Below are positions 52,110-60,425 of a DNA stretch of 64,000 bases, in pieces. This DNA comes from Roseivivax sp. GX 12232 (GTDB lineage: Bacteria > Pseudomonadota > Alphaproteobacteria > Rhodobacterales > Rhodobacteraceae): positions 173,948 through 237,947 of the forward strand of contig NZ_JAJSEC010000007.1 in NCBI RefSeq assembly GCF_021272185.1. The letters run 5' to 3'. The notes under the pieces were generated by a model. The model saw nothing but the letters and a program-made list of their open reading frames with translations. It made no database searches and was not told the DNA's origin. Position 1 is the stretch's first letter, and each line of letters opens with the position of its first letter. The translations under genes were made by a program, and so were the position numbers.

Positions 52110-52895
52110 GTGCTCACCGTGATTTCCCCGGCCAAGCGGCTCGACTGGAGCCCGCAGTCCGTCCAGATGACCGAACCGCGATTCGAGGCCGATGCCCTGC
52201 GGCTCGCCAAGACCATGCGCAACCTGCCGCTGCGCGACCTCAAGGCGCTGATGGATCTGTCGGACGACCTGGCGCGGCTGAACCGCGACCGGTTCCGGGC
52301 CTTCTCGGAGGCGCCGGGTGCGGACCAGCGGCGCCCCGCCGCCCTGGCCTTCGCGGGCGACACCTACCAGGGGCTCGAGGCCGGCTCGCTCGATGCCGAG
52401 GAGATGGACTGGGCGCAGGACCACCTGCGTATCCTCTCGGGTCTTTACGGCGTGCTGCGGCCCCGCGACGCGATCCAGCCCTACCGGCTCGAGATGGGCT
52501 CGCGGCTGAAGACCCGGCGGGGCAGCAACCTCTATGCCTATTGGGGCGACCAGATCGCCAAGACGCTGAAGGCCGAGGCGGAGGTCCTGGGCAGCGACAC
52601 GCTGATCAACTGCGCAAGCCAGGAGTATTTCGGCGCGGTGCCGGAAAAGGCGCTGGGGCTGCGCATCGTGACCCCGCAGTTCATGGAAGAGAAGAACGGC
52701 ACGCCGAAGATCGTCAGCTTCTTCGCCAAGAAGGCGCGCGGGGCCATGGCGCGCTTCATCGTGCAGAACCGGCTGACCGATCCCGAGGCGATCCTCGGCT
52801 TCGACCTGGGCGGCTATGCTTACCGCGCGGATCTTTCGGAGCCCGGCAAGCCGGTTTTCCTGCGCGACGCCGAGGCGGCCGAACGCGCGGCCTGA
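52110..52895 (+). CDS. yaaA: Peroxide stress protein YaaA
   Basis: A 261-residue YaaA (DUF328/UPF0246) protein. Typical blocks: VLTVISPAKRLDWSPQS at the N-terminus, LPLRDLKALMDLSDDLARLN, AFAGDTYQGLEA, HLRILSGLYGVLRPRDAI, RLEMGSRLKTRRG, NLYAYWGDQIA and NCASQEYFGAV. In E. coli it limits intracellular iron during hydrogen peroxide stress. The start codon is GTG (52110) after AAGGAG; the frame is open upstream but unlike the family. It follows recQ by 66 bp and ends at a strong terminator. Confidence 0.93.
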   Translation: MLTVISPAKRLDWSPQSVQMTEPRFEADALRLAKTMRNLPLRDLKALMDLSDDLARLNRDRFRAFSEAPGADQRRPAALAFAGDTYQGLEAGSLDAEEMDWAQDHLRILSGLYGVLRPRDAIQPYRLEMGSRLKTRRGSNLYAYWGDQIAKTLKAEAEVLGSDTLINCASQEYFGAVPEKALGLRIVTPQFMEEKNGTPKIVSFFAKKARGAMARFIVQNRLTDPEAILGFDLGGYAYRADLSEPGKPVFLRDAEAAERAA

Positions 52896-52931
52896 GGCGG
52901 CCGGGGCCCGCAGGTGGCCCCTAGAGACGAC

Positions 52932-52966
52932 AGCGCCGCGCCGGTGGGGACCGGCGCGGCGCTTTT
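52932..52966 (+). terminator. Intrinsic terminator of yaaA
   Basis: A perfect 13-bp stem, AGCGCCGCGCCGG (52932-52944) with CCGGCGCGGCGCT (52951-52963), loop TGGGGA, followed by TTTC. It lies 37 bp after the yaaA stop and faces the convergent thiolase gene. One of the strongest terminators in the window. Confidence 0.9.
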
Positions 52967-52987
52967 CACGTCAAGCGGGCTGCGGGA

Positions 52988-54166
52988 TCAGAGCCGTTCG
53001 ATCGCCAGCGCGATGCCCTGGCCGCCGCCGATGCACATGGTGATCAGCGCGCGCTTGCCGCCGATGCGCTCGAGCTCGTAGAGCGCCTTCACCGTGATGA
53101 TCGCGCCGGTGGCGCCGACCGGATGGCCAAGCGCGATGGCACCGCCGTTGGGGTTCACCTTGGCCGGATCGAGGCCCAGCTCCTTGTTCACCGCCAGCGC
53201 CTGGGCGGCGAAGGCCTCGTTCGATTCGACCACGTCGAAATCCTCGGGGCCGAGGCCGGTCTTCTCGAAGAGGCTGCGGACCGCGGGCACCGGGCCGATG
53301 CCCATGACCTCGGGGCGGACGCCGGCATGGGCGTAGCCCAGCACCCGGGCGCGGGGCGTCGCGCCGCGCGCCTCGGCGGCGCCCGCGGTGGCCAGCACCA
53401 GCGCCGCGGCGCCGTCGTTGATGCCCGAGGCATTGCCCGCGGTCACCGTGCCGTCCTTGCGGAAGACCGGCTTCAGGCCGCCCAGCTTCTCGAGCGAGGT
53501 CTCCTTGGGGTGTTCATCGGTCTCGAAGGGCACCATGTCGCGCTTCACCCGCACCTCGACCGGGACGATCTGCTCCTTGAAGCGGCCCTCGGAGATGGCG
53601 CGCGCGGCGCGGTTCTGGCTTTCCAGCGCAAAGGCATCCTGCGCCTCGCGCGAGATGTCGTGCTCGCCCGAGACGTTCTCGGCGGTGACGCCCATGTGGC
53701 CGGTGCCGAAGGGGCAGTTCAGCGCGCCCAGCATCATGTCGAGGGTGCGGATGTCGCCCATCTTCGCGCCCCAGCGCTGGTCGGGCACGATATAGGGGCT
53801 GCGCGACATGGCCTCGGCCCCGCCGACCAGCGCCACCTCGGCATCGCCGAGCGCCAGGGACTGCACGCCCGAGACGATCGCCTGGGCGCCCGAGCCGCAG
53901 AGCCGGTTGACGTTCATCGCGGGCACGGTCTCGGGCACGCCGGCCTGCATGGCGGCGACGCGGCTGAGGTACATGTCGCGCGGCTCGGTGTTGATCACAT
54001 GTCCGAAGACGACGGTGCCGATGTCGCCGCCCTCGAGCCCGGCCCGCGAGAGCGCGGCCTTGGCGGCGGTGGTGCCGAGGTCGATCGGCGGGGTGCCGGC
54101 GAGGCTGCCGCCGAAGGTGCCGATGGCGGTGCGGGCGCCCGAGAGGATGACGATGTCGTCGCGCAT
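52988..54166 (-). CDS. Acetyl-CoA C-acetyltransferase (thiolase)
   Basis: A 392-residue thiolase, condensing or cleaving acyl-CoA with acetyl-CoA. Nucleophile Cys90 is in [16 protein letters not shown], the second catalytic pair is [18 protein letters not shown] (His about 348) and [16 protein letters not shown] (Cys about 378). It may serve PHB synthesis, beta-oxidation or amino-acid breakdown; it is alone here, with no phaB or fadB neighbour, so the pathway cannot be fixed. Closest in feel to BktB-type enzymes. The ATG at 54166 follows AAGGAGAT. Confidence 0.93.
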   Translation of the reverse strand: MRDDIVILSGARTAIGTFGGSLAGTPPIDLGTTAAKAALSRAGLEGGDIGTVVFGHVINTEPRDMYLSRVAAMQAGVPETVPAMNVNRLCGSGAQAIVSGVQSLALGDAEVALVGGAEAMSRSPYIVPDQRWGAKMGDIRTLDMMLGALNCPFGTGHMGVTAENVSGEHDISREAQDAFALESQNRAARAISEGRFKEQIVPVEVRVKRDMVPFETDEHPKETSLEKLGGLKPVFRKDGTVTAGNASGINDGAAALVLATAGAAEARGATPRARVLGYAHAGVRPEVMGIGPVPAVRSLFEKTGLGPEDFDVVESNEAFAAQALAVNKELGLDPAKVNPNGGAIALGHPVGATGAIITVKALYELERIGGKRALITMCIGGGQGIALAIERL

Positions 54167-54325
54167 GGGGATCTCCTTCCTTGTCGGCGCGGACTATGGA
54201 CGCTCGCCCGGGGAATGTCAGGGGGAACGGCGCGTCAGGGGGGATTGGGTGGGTTTGGAGGGCTTGGGGCTGGCGGAGTGAAGGGGTCGGCGGGTGGGGC
54301 CTCGCAGTGTGTGCCGTGGTGCTAC

Positions 54326-54354
54326 GATCCCTAGATCCCTAGATCCCTAGATCC
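54326..54354. repeat. Octanucleotide tandem repeat (GATCCCTA)3.6
   Basis: Three perfect GATCCCTA units plus GATCC. Each junction creates CTAG, a tetranucleotide usually rare in bacterial DNA. No function evident. Confidence 0.9.
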
Positions 54355-54466
54355 ACCCACCCAGCCCGACCGGCGACGCGACGGATCCCCGCGACCTCAC
54401 GGAGCCGGTATCCGCCCGCCCCAACCCGCGCGGAGCAGCAGCCCCTAACGAGCCACCCGCGCCCCC

Positions 54467-54630
54467 TTGCGCCCGAATAGCACCGAAGGTGCCGGGCGCG
54501 CGCCGGACCGGCCCGATGGGCCGGCGCTCCTTGGGGTGGCGCGCTTAGATCGCAGTTTGTCCTGACCTTGTTGGGATAAAGCGCGCAGCTCGGAGGTCAG
54601 CAGCGCCGTCCCCCGGTCCGGCGCGCGCCC
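54467..54630 (+). repeat. Structured dispersed repeat, copy 4
   Basis: A 164-bp element. The left hairpin carries GCACC-GAA-GGTGC in place of GCATC-GAA-GATGC of copies 2 and 3, so one pair changed on both sides. The outer arms (54494-54511 and 54613-54630) are perfect complements over 18 bp. The inner arms are GGGCCGGCGCT and AGCGCCGTCCC, one mismatch. The centre has CTGACCT and AGGTCAG (54562-54600), which also pair. A reading frame shared by the other copies is broken here by TAG near 54545. Confidence 0.85.
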
Positions 54631-54774
54631 TCTGTTGGCGCTGGTTGAGAGAGAAAGGGCGGTGGTTGAGATGCCGGGTGGCTAAGCGAGAGGGATGATG
54701 CGTTCTGACCCTCCGTACCCTGCGCAGCATACTCCGATCTTCCTCAGACCACAGGTTGCCAGTCTCGCGCCCCC

Positions 54775-54938
54775 TTGCGCCCGAACAGCACCGAAGGTGC
54801 CGGGCGCGCGCCGGACCGGCCCTATGGGCCGGCGCTTCTTGGGGTGGCGTACTCAGCTCACTCCTAGTCCTGACCTTGCTGCCATAAAGCGCGCAGCTCG
54901 GAGGTTGGCAGCACCGGCCCCCGGTCCGGCGCGCGCCC
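54775..54938 (+). repeat. Structured dispersed repeat, copy 5
   Basis: A 164-bp element starting 308 bp after copy 4 and most similar to it: GCACC-GAA-GGTGC left hairpin, outer arms (54802-54819 and 54921-54938) perfect over 18 bp. Similarity to copy 4 continues beyond the right arm (GGTGCTGGTTGAGAG against GGCGCTGGTTGAGAG). This suggests the repeating unit may be slightly longer than the palindromic core, or that this pair arose by local duplication. Confidence 0.85.
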
Positions 54939-55178
54939 TCGGGCGGTGCTGGTTGAGAGGGTGGAGGGGGCGGTCTTTGAGCTTGTGACCAAGTTGGGCG
55001 TTTGCGCCTCCGTACTTTGTTACTGCGCGCGCCTTTTGCCTTTGAGGTTGGGGCTGGGTGGTGAGCGAAGCTGGAATAGGTGGCTGGGTCCGTGCCCCCC
55101 TCACCGGACGGGAGGCATCCGCCGCCCCCATCGCCTGCCCAGGGCGCTCTCCCCCAGGGCCAAAACAGCCCAGCCCCC

Positions 55179-56507
55179 CTAATCCACCGCCCGCGTTGCC
55201 AGCTCGGAGCCCTCCAGCACCCGAACCTCGCGCTGAGGGAAGGGGATGGAGATCCCGTGCTCCTGGAAGGCGTCCCAGAGCGCCAGGTAGACATTGCCGC
55301 GGATGTTGGTCAGCCCGCCGGTGGGGTCGCGGATCCAGAACCGCAGGATGTAGTCGACCGAACTGTCTCCGAAGCCGACGATATGGCAAACGGGCGGCCG
55401 GTCGGCGAGCACCCGGTTGGTCGCGGCGGCGGCCTCCACGGCGATCCGGCGCACCTTGTGCGGGTCGTCGCCGTAGGCGGTGCCGAAATGGATATCGAGC
55501 CGGACGAAATCGTTGGAATGCGACCAGTTCACCACCTGCCCGGTGATCAGGTCCTCGTTGGGGATCAGGTATTCCTTGCCGTCCCGCGTGGTGATCGAGA
55601 CGTAGCGCGCGCCCAGCGAATTGATCCAGCCGAAGGTCTCGCCGAGCGAGATCACGTCGCCGGGCTTGATCGACTTGTCGAGGAGGATGATCACGCCTGA
55701 CACCAGGTTCGAGACCACCTTCTGCAGCCCGAAGCCGAGGCCCACGCCGATCGCGCCCGAAAGCACCGCAAGCCCGGTCAGATCCACGCCGACGAGCTTT
55801 AGCGCCACGAAGAAGGCGGCACCGTAAAGCAGCACCTGAAGGAATTTCACCGCCAGGACCTGCATCGAGGGCGAGATGTCCTGGTTGGTGCGGATCCGCG
55901 CCGCCGAGACCGTTGCGGCGAAGCGCGCCAGCGTCACCAGCGCGATCAGCAGGACCAGCGCCTGCAGGATCAGCCAGAGCGTCAGCCGCCCCTCGCCGAA
56001 GCTCACCCCGATGGAATCGAGCGCCTGCCGCGCGGCCTCGGTCAGGTTCAGGATCGACAGGGTGACCCAGGTCCAGGCGCCGTAGCGCACCAGGCTGCGC
56101 ATCACCGGGTTGCCGATCAGCCGGGTCGCCACGGCGATGAAGACCCAGGCGGTGGCCAGTTCCGCGAAGATGCCCAGCAGGTAGGAGCGCGAGGGCCAGG
56201 TCACCTCGCGCATGAGCCAGACCGTGGCCCAGAGCAGGAGCGCGAAGAACAGCATGCGGATGCGCCGCTGCAAGAGCACCAGGATCCGCATCCGCCATTT
56301 TGCCACGCCCTCGAGCCCGCGCATCCAGCCGTGCACGCGCGGCGCGACCATGCGCGAGGCCAGGTGCGCCGCGGCGAAAAGCGCCAGCGCGATGACGATC
56401 TGGTAGAGGTTCCAGGGCCGCATTAGCCCCGCGAGGAAAAGCTCGCCCTGGGCAAGGAGGCTCTCGAGGATTTGCCGCAGCTCGGCGGGGAGCGTCTCGG
56501 GGATCAT
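55179..56507 (-). CDS. Mechanosensitive ion channel, MscS family
   Basis: A 442-residue MscS-type channel releasing solutes on osmotic downshock. Five or six N-terminal helices are followed by the pore helix LTGLAVLSGAIGVGLGFGLQ, then VVSNLVSGVIILLDKSIKPG, the beta-domain DVISLGETFGWINSLGARYV and IPNEDLITGQVVNWSHSND. The C-terminal domain ends with HGISIPFPQREVRVLEGSE. The length is larger than E. coli MscS (286) because of extra N-terminal helices, common in proteobacteria. The ATG at 56507 follows no strong ribosome site. Confidence 0.92.
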   Translation of the reverse strand: MIPETLPAELRQILESLLAQGELFLAGLMRPWNLYQIVIALALFAAAHLASRMVAPRVHGWMRGLEGVAKWRMRILVLLQRRIRMLFFALLLWATVWLMREVTWPSRSYLLGIFAELATAWVFIAVATRLIGNPVMRSLVRYGAWTWVTLSILNLTEAARQALDSIGVSFGEGRLTLWLILQALVLLIALVTLARFAATVSAARIRTNQDISPSMQVLAVKFLQVLLYGAAFFVALKLVGVDLTGLAVLSGAIGVGLGFGLQKVVSNLVSGVIILLDKSIKPGDVISLGETFGWINSLGARYVSITTRDGKEYLIPNEDLITGQVVNWSHSNDFVRLDIHFGTAYGDDPHKVRRIAVEAAAATNRVLADRPPVCHIVGFGDSSVDYILRFWIRDPTGGLTNIRGNVYLALWDAFQEHGISIPFPQREVRVLEGSELATRAVD

Positions 56508-56785
56508 CGGCGGGGCGCGGTCTCAATCATGCCCCGTATTCAATGCGCTGGCGGATCATTACGCAAGCCGCGCGGGCGGGGAGGGAAGCTGTGTCGCGCC
56601 AGGTGTGGCAGGGAGAAAATACACCTTGGCCGGGCAATAGACTCCGCGCGCGGTGGCATCAGCCCTCGCGCCGAAAGAGCAGGGCGGATCGCCAATTTTC
56701 AGGAATGGAAAAGGCCGGCAAGACAGCCCGGCGTCAAACACCGCGCAAGCCCGATCGCCTCAACACCCCGCCCGCCGCGCGCCGC

Positions 56786-56920
56786 TCATTCCGCGGCCAG
56801 GTCCTGCCGCAGCTCCAGCGCCTCGGGTCCGGCGTCGAGATGGCTGGTCCAGACGAAGAGCGCCGCCGCCACGAGGGTGGCGATCAGGCAGACATGCACG
56901 ATGTTCAGCCAGCTTTGCAC
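56786..56920 (-). CDS. Candidate small single-helix membrane protein (44 aa)
   Basis: GTG at 56920 to stop at 56786 encodes 44 residues: a short N-terminus (QSWLNIVHV), a membrane helix (CLIATLVAAALFVWTSHL) and an acidic tail (DAGPEALELRQDLAAE). GGAG lies about eight bases upstream. The layout, polar ends around one helix, is typical of real small membrane proteins, and the codon use is normal, but I know no family. The frame is open further upstream, so a longer N-terminus is possible but looks unnatural. Confidence 0.45.
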   Translation of the reverse strand: MQSWLNIVHVCLIATLVAAALFVWTSHLDAGPEALELRQDLAAE

Positions 56921-57060
56921 GGGCGGGGCTCCGGGTTCGGGACTGCGCAGACATAGACATTGGTCGCGGGGGCTCCAAGGGGCGCAAAGCCTCTGCGACG
57001 CTATCGCGCAGCGCCGCGCGGCCTTGCGGCAGGGGCGGCGAGGCGCTATTGCCATGCTCC

Positions 57061-57150
57061 ATGGAACGCATCTTCGATATCGGCGATCGGACCCGCCTCA
57101 AGGAGCGGTTCTTCGGCGCGACCACCCACACGGTGCTCGCCCGCCTATGA
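57061..57150 (+). CDS. Candidate 29-codon ORF upstream of leuC
   Basis: ATG at 57061 to TGA at 57148-57150 encodes MERIFDIGDRTRLKERFFGA followed by TTHTVLARL. It has a plausible amphipathic basic middle but no clear ribosome-binding site. Only three of 29 codons are Leu, so a classical leucine attenuator peptide is unlikely. It could be a remnant of a gene or chance. Confidence 0.2.
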   Translation: MERIFDIGDRTRLKERFFGATTHTVLARL

Positions 57151-57270
57151 TGCGCGCGCGCCGCGCGGGGCCCGCGACGGGCGCCGCCGGCCAAGGCCGC
57201 GCCGCTGCGCCGCCGTGATCGACATCCGATTTTCGACTACAATCGCCAATATATCGCGGGGAGACCCCCA

Positions 57271-58674
57271 ATGGCCGGAAAGACCCTCTACGACAAGATC
57301 TGGGACGCCCATGTCGTCCATGAAGCCGAGGACGGCACCACGCATCTCTATATCGACCGCCATCTCGTGCACGAGGTGACGAGCCCGCAGGCCTTCGAGG
57401 GCCTGCGCATGTCGGGCCGGAGCGTGCGCGCGCCCGAGAAGACCATCGCCGTGCCGGACCACAACGTGCCGACCACCGAAGGGCGCGACAAGGTCATCGA
57501 GAACGCCGAAAGCCGCATCCAGGTCGAGGCGCTCGACAAGAACGCCAAGGAGTTCGGGGTGCACTACTACCCGGTCTCCGACATCCGCCAGGGCATCGTG
57601 CATATCATCGGTCCCGAGCAGGGCTGGACCCTTCCCGGCATGACCATCGTCTGCGGCGACAGCCACACCGCCACCCATGGCGCCTTCGGGGCGCTGGCCC
57701 ATGGCATCGGCACCTCCGAGGTCGAGCATGTGCTCGCGACCCAGACGCTGATCCAGTCGAAGTCGAAGAACATGAAGGTGGAGATCACCGGCAAGCTCTC
57801 GCCCGGGGTGACCGCCAAGGACATCGTGCTGTCGATCATCGGCAAGACCGGTACCGCCGGCGGCACCGGCTACGTGATCGAATACTGCGGCGAGGCGATC
57901 CAGGCGCTTTCCATGGAAGGCCGCATGACGATCTGCAACATGGCGATCGAAGGCGGCGCCCGCGCCGGCCTGATCGCGCCGGACCAGACCACCTTCGACT
58001 ACGTGCAGGGCCGTCCGCATGCGCCCAAGGGCGCCCAGTGGGAAGCGGCCATGGCCTGGTGGAAGACGCTTTACTCCGACGATGACGCGCATTGGGACAA
58101 GGTCGTCACCATCGCCGGCGAGGACATCGCGCCGGTCGTCACCTGGGGCACCTCGCCCGAGGACGCCCTGCCGATCGACGCCGAGGTGCCGGATCCGTCC
58201 AGCTTTGCCGGCGGCAAGGTCGAGGCGGCCAAGCGCTCGCTCGACTACATGGGCCTGAAGCCGGGCACCAAGCTCTCCGAGATCGAGATCGACACGGTCT
58301 TCATCGGCTCCTGCACCAATGGCCGGATCGAGGACCTGCGCGAGGTCGCCAAGATCATGGAGGGCCGCCACGTCAAGGAGGGCATCCGCGCCATGATCGT
58401 GCCGGGCTCGGGCCTCGTGCGCGCCCAGGCCGAGGAAGAGGGCATCGCCCAGAAGCTGATCGACGCGGGCTTCGAATGGCGGCTCGCGGGCTGCTCCATG
58501 TGCCTCGGCATGAACCCCGACCAGCTGGCCCCGGGCGAGCGCTGCGCCTCGACCTCGAACCGCAACTTCGAGGGCCGGCAGGGCCGCGGCGGCCGCACCC
58601 ACCTGATGAGCCCCGCGATGGCGGCGGCGGCGGCGGTCACCGGCCGTCTGACCGACGTCCGCGCGCTGAGCTGA
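57271..58674 (+). CDS. leuC: 3-isopropylmalate dehydratase large subunit
   Basis: A 467-residue aconitase-family enzyme subunit; with LeuD it isomerises isopropylmalate in leucine synthesis. The N-terminus [20 protein letters not shown] is diagnostic. The three cysteines holding the 4Fe-4S cluster are in [13 protein letters not shown] (about 347) and [12 protein letters not shown] (about 408 and 411). [20 protein letters not shown] and [20 protein letters not shown] are further signatures. leuD follows after 37 bp. Confidence 0.97.
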   Translation: MAGKTLYDKIWDAHVVHEAEDGTTHLYIDRHLVHEVTSPQAFEGLRMSGRSVRAPEKTIAVPDHNVPTTEGRDKVIENAESRIQVEALDKNAKEFGVHYYPVSDIRQGIVHIIGPEQGWTLPGMTIVCGDSHTATHGAFGALAHGIGTSEVEHVLATQTLIQSKSKNMKVEITGKLSPGVTAKDIVLSIIGKTGTAGGTGYVIEYCGEAIQALSMEGRMTICNMAIEGGARAGLIAPDQTTFDYVQGRPHAPKGAQWEAAMAWWKTLYSDDDAHWDKVVTIAGEDIAPVVTWGTSPEDALPIDAEVPDPSSFAGGKVEAAKRSLDYMGLKPGTKLSEIEIDTVFIGSCTNGRIEDLREVAKIMEGRHVKEGIRAMIVPGSGLVRAQAEEEGIAQKLIDAGFEWRLAGCSMCLGMNPDQLAPGERCASTSNRNFEGRQGRGGRTHLMSPAMAAAAAVTGRLTDVRALS

Positions 58675-58711
58675 CTCCGGCGCATCGCGCTCCGGACAAG
58701 GAGAATAGGAC

Positions 58712-59317
58712 ATGGACAAGTTCGAAAAGATCACCGGGGTCGCGGCGCCCCTGCCGCTGGTGAATGTCGACACCGACATGATCATCCCCAAGCAGTTCCT
58801 GAAGACGATCAAGCGGTCGGGTCTCGGCGTGAACCTCTTCGACGAGATGCGCTACGACGACGACGGCAATGAGGTGCCCGACTTCGTGCTGAACAAGCCG
58901 CAATACCGCGAGGCCGAGGTGCTGGTCGCGGGCGAGAACTTCGGCTGCGGCTCCTCGCGCGAACATGCGCCCTGGGCGATCAAGGATTTCGGCATCCGCT
59001 GCGTCATCGCGCCGAGCTTCGCCGAGATCTTCTACAACAACTGCTTCAAGAACGGCATCCTGCCGATCCGCCTGCCGCAGGAGCAGGTGGACCTCTTGAT
59101 GAAGGACGCCGAGAAGGGCCAGAACGCCCGGATGACCGTCGACCTCGAGGCGCAGACGGTGACCACTTCGGACGGGGAGGTCATCCCCTTCGAGGTCGAT
59201 CCCTTCCGCAAGCACTGCCTGCTGGAGGGGCTCGACGACATCGCGCTGACCCTCGAGAAGGCCAGCGAGATCGACGCTTATGAATCCCGCGTCGCGCAGG
59301 AGCGTCCCTGGGTCTGA
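58712..59317 (+). CDS. leuD: 3-isopropylmalate dehydratase small subunit
   Basis: A 201-residue LeuD. The N-terminal block [20 protein letters not shown], then [15 protein letters not shown], and the substrate loop [20 protein letters not shown] and [20 protein letters not shown] are all characteristic. The normal length and the proximity to leuC show the functional heterodimer is made from one transcript. The start follows AAGGAGAAT. A strong terminator lies 29 bp after the stop. Confidence 0.97.
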   Translation: MDKFEKITGVAAPLPLVNVDTDMIIPKQFLKTIKRSGLGVNLFDEMRYDDDGNEVPDFVLNKPQYREAEVLVAGENFGCGSSREHAPWAIKDFGIRCVIAPSFAEIFYNNCFKNGILPIRLPQEQVDLLMKDAEKGQNARMTVDLEAQTVTTSDGEVIPFEVDPFRKHCLLEGLDDIALTLEKASEIDAYESRVAQERPWV

Positions 59318-59345
59318 TCCCGGCGCCTGCCTTTGACAAACTTCG

Positions 59346-59377
59346 AACGGCCGCGGCACCCGCCCGCGGCCGTTTTT
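59346..59377 (+). terminator. Intrinsic terminator of leuCD
   Basis: AACGGCCGCGG (59346-59356) pairs perfectly with CCGCGGCCGTT (59364-59374), loop of seven, followed by TTTG within a run of five T. Canonical Rho-independent terminator. Confidence 0.9.
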
Positions 59378-59591
59378 GATGGGGCCTCACACGCGGCAGA
59401 TGTATTTTGGCACCAGCCGGACCTCATTAAGGTCAGATTTGTCTGCAAAATCCGTCAGTGATCTTGAGCACTTGTCGGAAAGGCGGCAAGATTTGGGCAA
59501 AACTGAGGCACAGCGCCGCCAAAAGGCGGCCAAAGGTCGGGACAAGGGCGCGGCATCGCATCGCTCCCGCTCGGCGCATGAGGGCAGGTTC

Positions 59592-60425
59592 TTGATCGCA
59601 CGCGTTTTCAGCGCGGGGCTGCGCGCCCTGCTTATGGCCTGGATCGTGGCCATGCCCGGGCTGCTTCTGCCCGGGGTGCCGGCCGAGGATTCGCAGATCT
59701 TCATGTTCGCGGCCTTTGTTGCCGGCGGGCTGACCTTCCTGGAATATTTCGGCTCCGCCCCGAGCTTCATCGAGTTCCGCGACGCGCCGCCCTTCAACCG
59801 CATGCGCTTCTTCGCGCTTTTTGCCATGCTGGTGCTTCTGACGCTGGTGGTGCGCCAGACCCATGCGCCGACCGCGGTCGGCTATGCCGCCGCCAACCTC
59901 GGCGCCAAGGTCGGCCATGCGATGGATTTCCCCTTCTCGCCTGTGCGGCTGGCGGTGCTGATCGCCCCGGAGACCGCGCCGCAGCCCTTTGTCGAGCTTC
60001 TGCGCGCGCTCGCCGGGCTGGCCTATCTGGTCGGGCTCTTCACGCTCTGCATCTTCGTGCCGCTGATCCGCATCCTCGGCTGGCCGATCCGCAAGAAGGC
60101 CTTCAACGTCTGGGTGAACCTGCCGCTTTTCGACCCGACGACCGGCGGCGACGTGGTCTACCGGCTGAAACGCGACGCCCATGTTAACGTGGCCTTAGGG
60201 TTCTTGCTGCCATTCCTGATCCCGGCCGTCCTGAAATCGCTCGACGGTCTGGGCATGGGCCTGCCGATCGGTGATCCGCAGGCGCTGATCTGGGTGATGA
60301 CCGCATGGGCCTTTCTTCCGACCGCCCTGATCATGCGCGGCGTGGCGCTCTGGCGCGTGGTCGAGCTGATCGAGGAAAAGCGCCGCCGCGCCTATGCGCA
60401 GTCGGACGTCTTGCAGTCCGCCTGA
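59592..60425 (+). CDS. Hypothetical multi-helix membrane protein
   Basis: An integral membrane protein of about 278 residues with six or so helices (for example RALLMAWIVAMPGLLLPGV and LFAMLVLLTLVVRQTHAP). A cytoplasmic loop has RILGWPIRKKAFNVWVNLPL and FDPTTGGDVVYRLKRDAH. I do not recognise a family. The start is uncertain: TTG at 59592 begins right before the first helix and follows AGGGCAGG; upstream in-frame ATGs (59376, 59379, 59403) would add a charged, non-conserved-looking stretch that overlaps the leuD terminator. The stop overlaps the next gene. Confidence 0.65.
   Translation: MIARVFSAGLRALLMAWIVAMPGLLLPGVPAEDSQIFMFAAFVAGGLTFLEYFGSAPSFIEFRDAPPFNRMRFFALFAMLVLLTLVVRQTHAPTAVGYAAANLGAKVGHAMDFPFSPVRLAVLIAPETAPQPFVELLRALAGLAYLVGLFTLCIFVPLIRILGWPIRKKAFNVWVNLPLFDPTTGGDVVYRLKRDAHVNVALGFLLPFLIPAVLKSLDGLGMGLPIGDPQALIWVMTAWAFLPTALIMRGVALWRVVELIEEKRRRAYAQSDVLQSA

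Larger units (their letters stand above)
54167..55178. other. 1-kb intergenic region with two structured repeats
   Basis: The longest non-coding stretch in the window, between two leftward genes. From left: about 150 bp of G-rich sequence, an eight-base tandem repeat (54326-54354), structured repeat copies 4 (54467-54630) and 5 (54775-54938), then about 240 bp without recognisable features. Short ORFs here match no family and overlap the repeats. Confidence 0.7.
56508..57270. other. Intergenic region upstream of leuC with small candidate ORFs
   Basis: These 763 bp hold no normal-sized gene I recognise. They contain a candidate 44-residue membrane protein on the minus strand (56786-56920) and a 29-codon ORF on the plus strand (57061-57150). 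The leuC promoter and ribosome site (GGGGAGA before the ATG) are at the right end. No T-box or leucine-rich leader peptide is apparent. Confidence 0.6.

Noticed and set aside
54467..54938. Insertion sequences or transposons at the structured repeats
   Set aside because: No transposase or RAYT gene lies in or near any copy, and I saw no target-site duplication that holds across copies. A non-autonomous element remains possible.
34029..54988. A shared reading frame in the structured repeats (RRTGPLGRR ... PDLAAIKRAARR)
   Set aside because: The same peptide-like string appears in several copies because they have no indels, but copy 4 has an in-frame TAG near 54545, and the compensated changes follow helix pairing rather than codons. 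I treat it as non-coding.
57061..57270. Leucine attenuator leader before leuC
   Set aside because: The short ORF has few Leu codons, none in a run, and no terminator precedes leuC.
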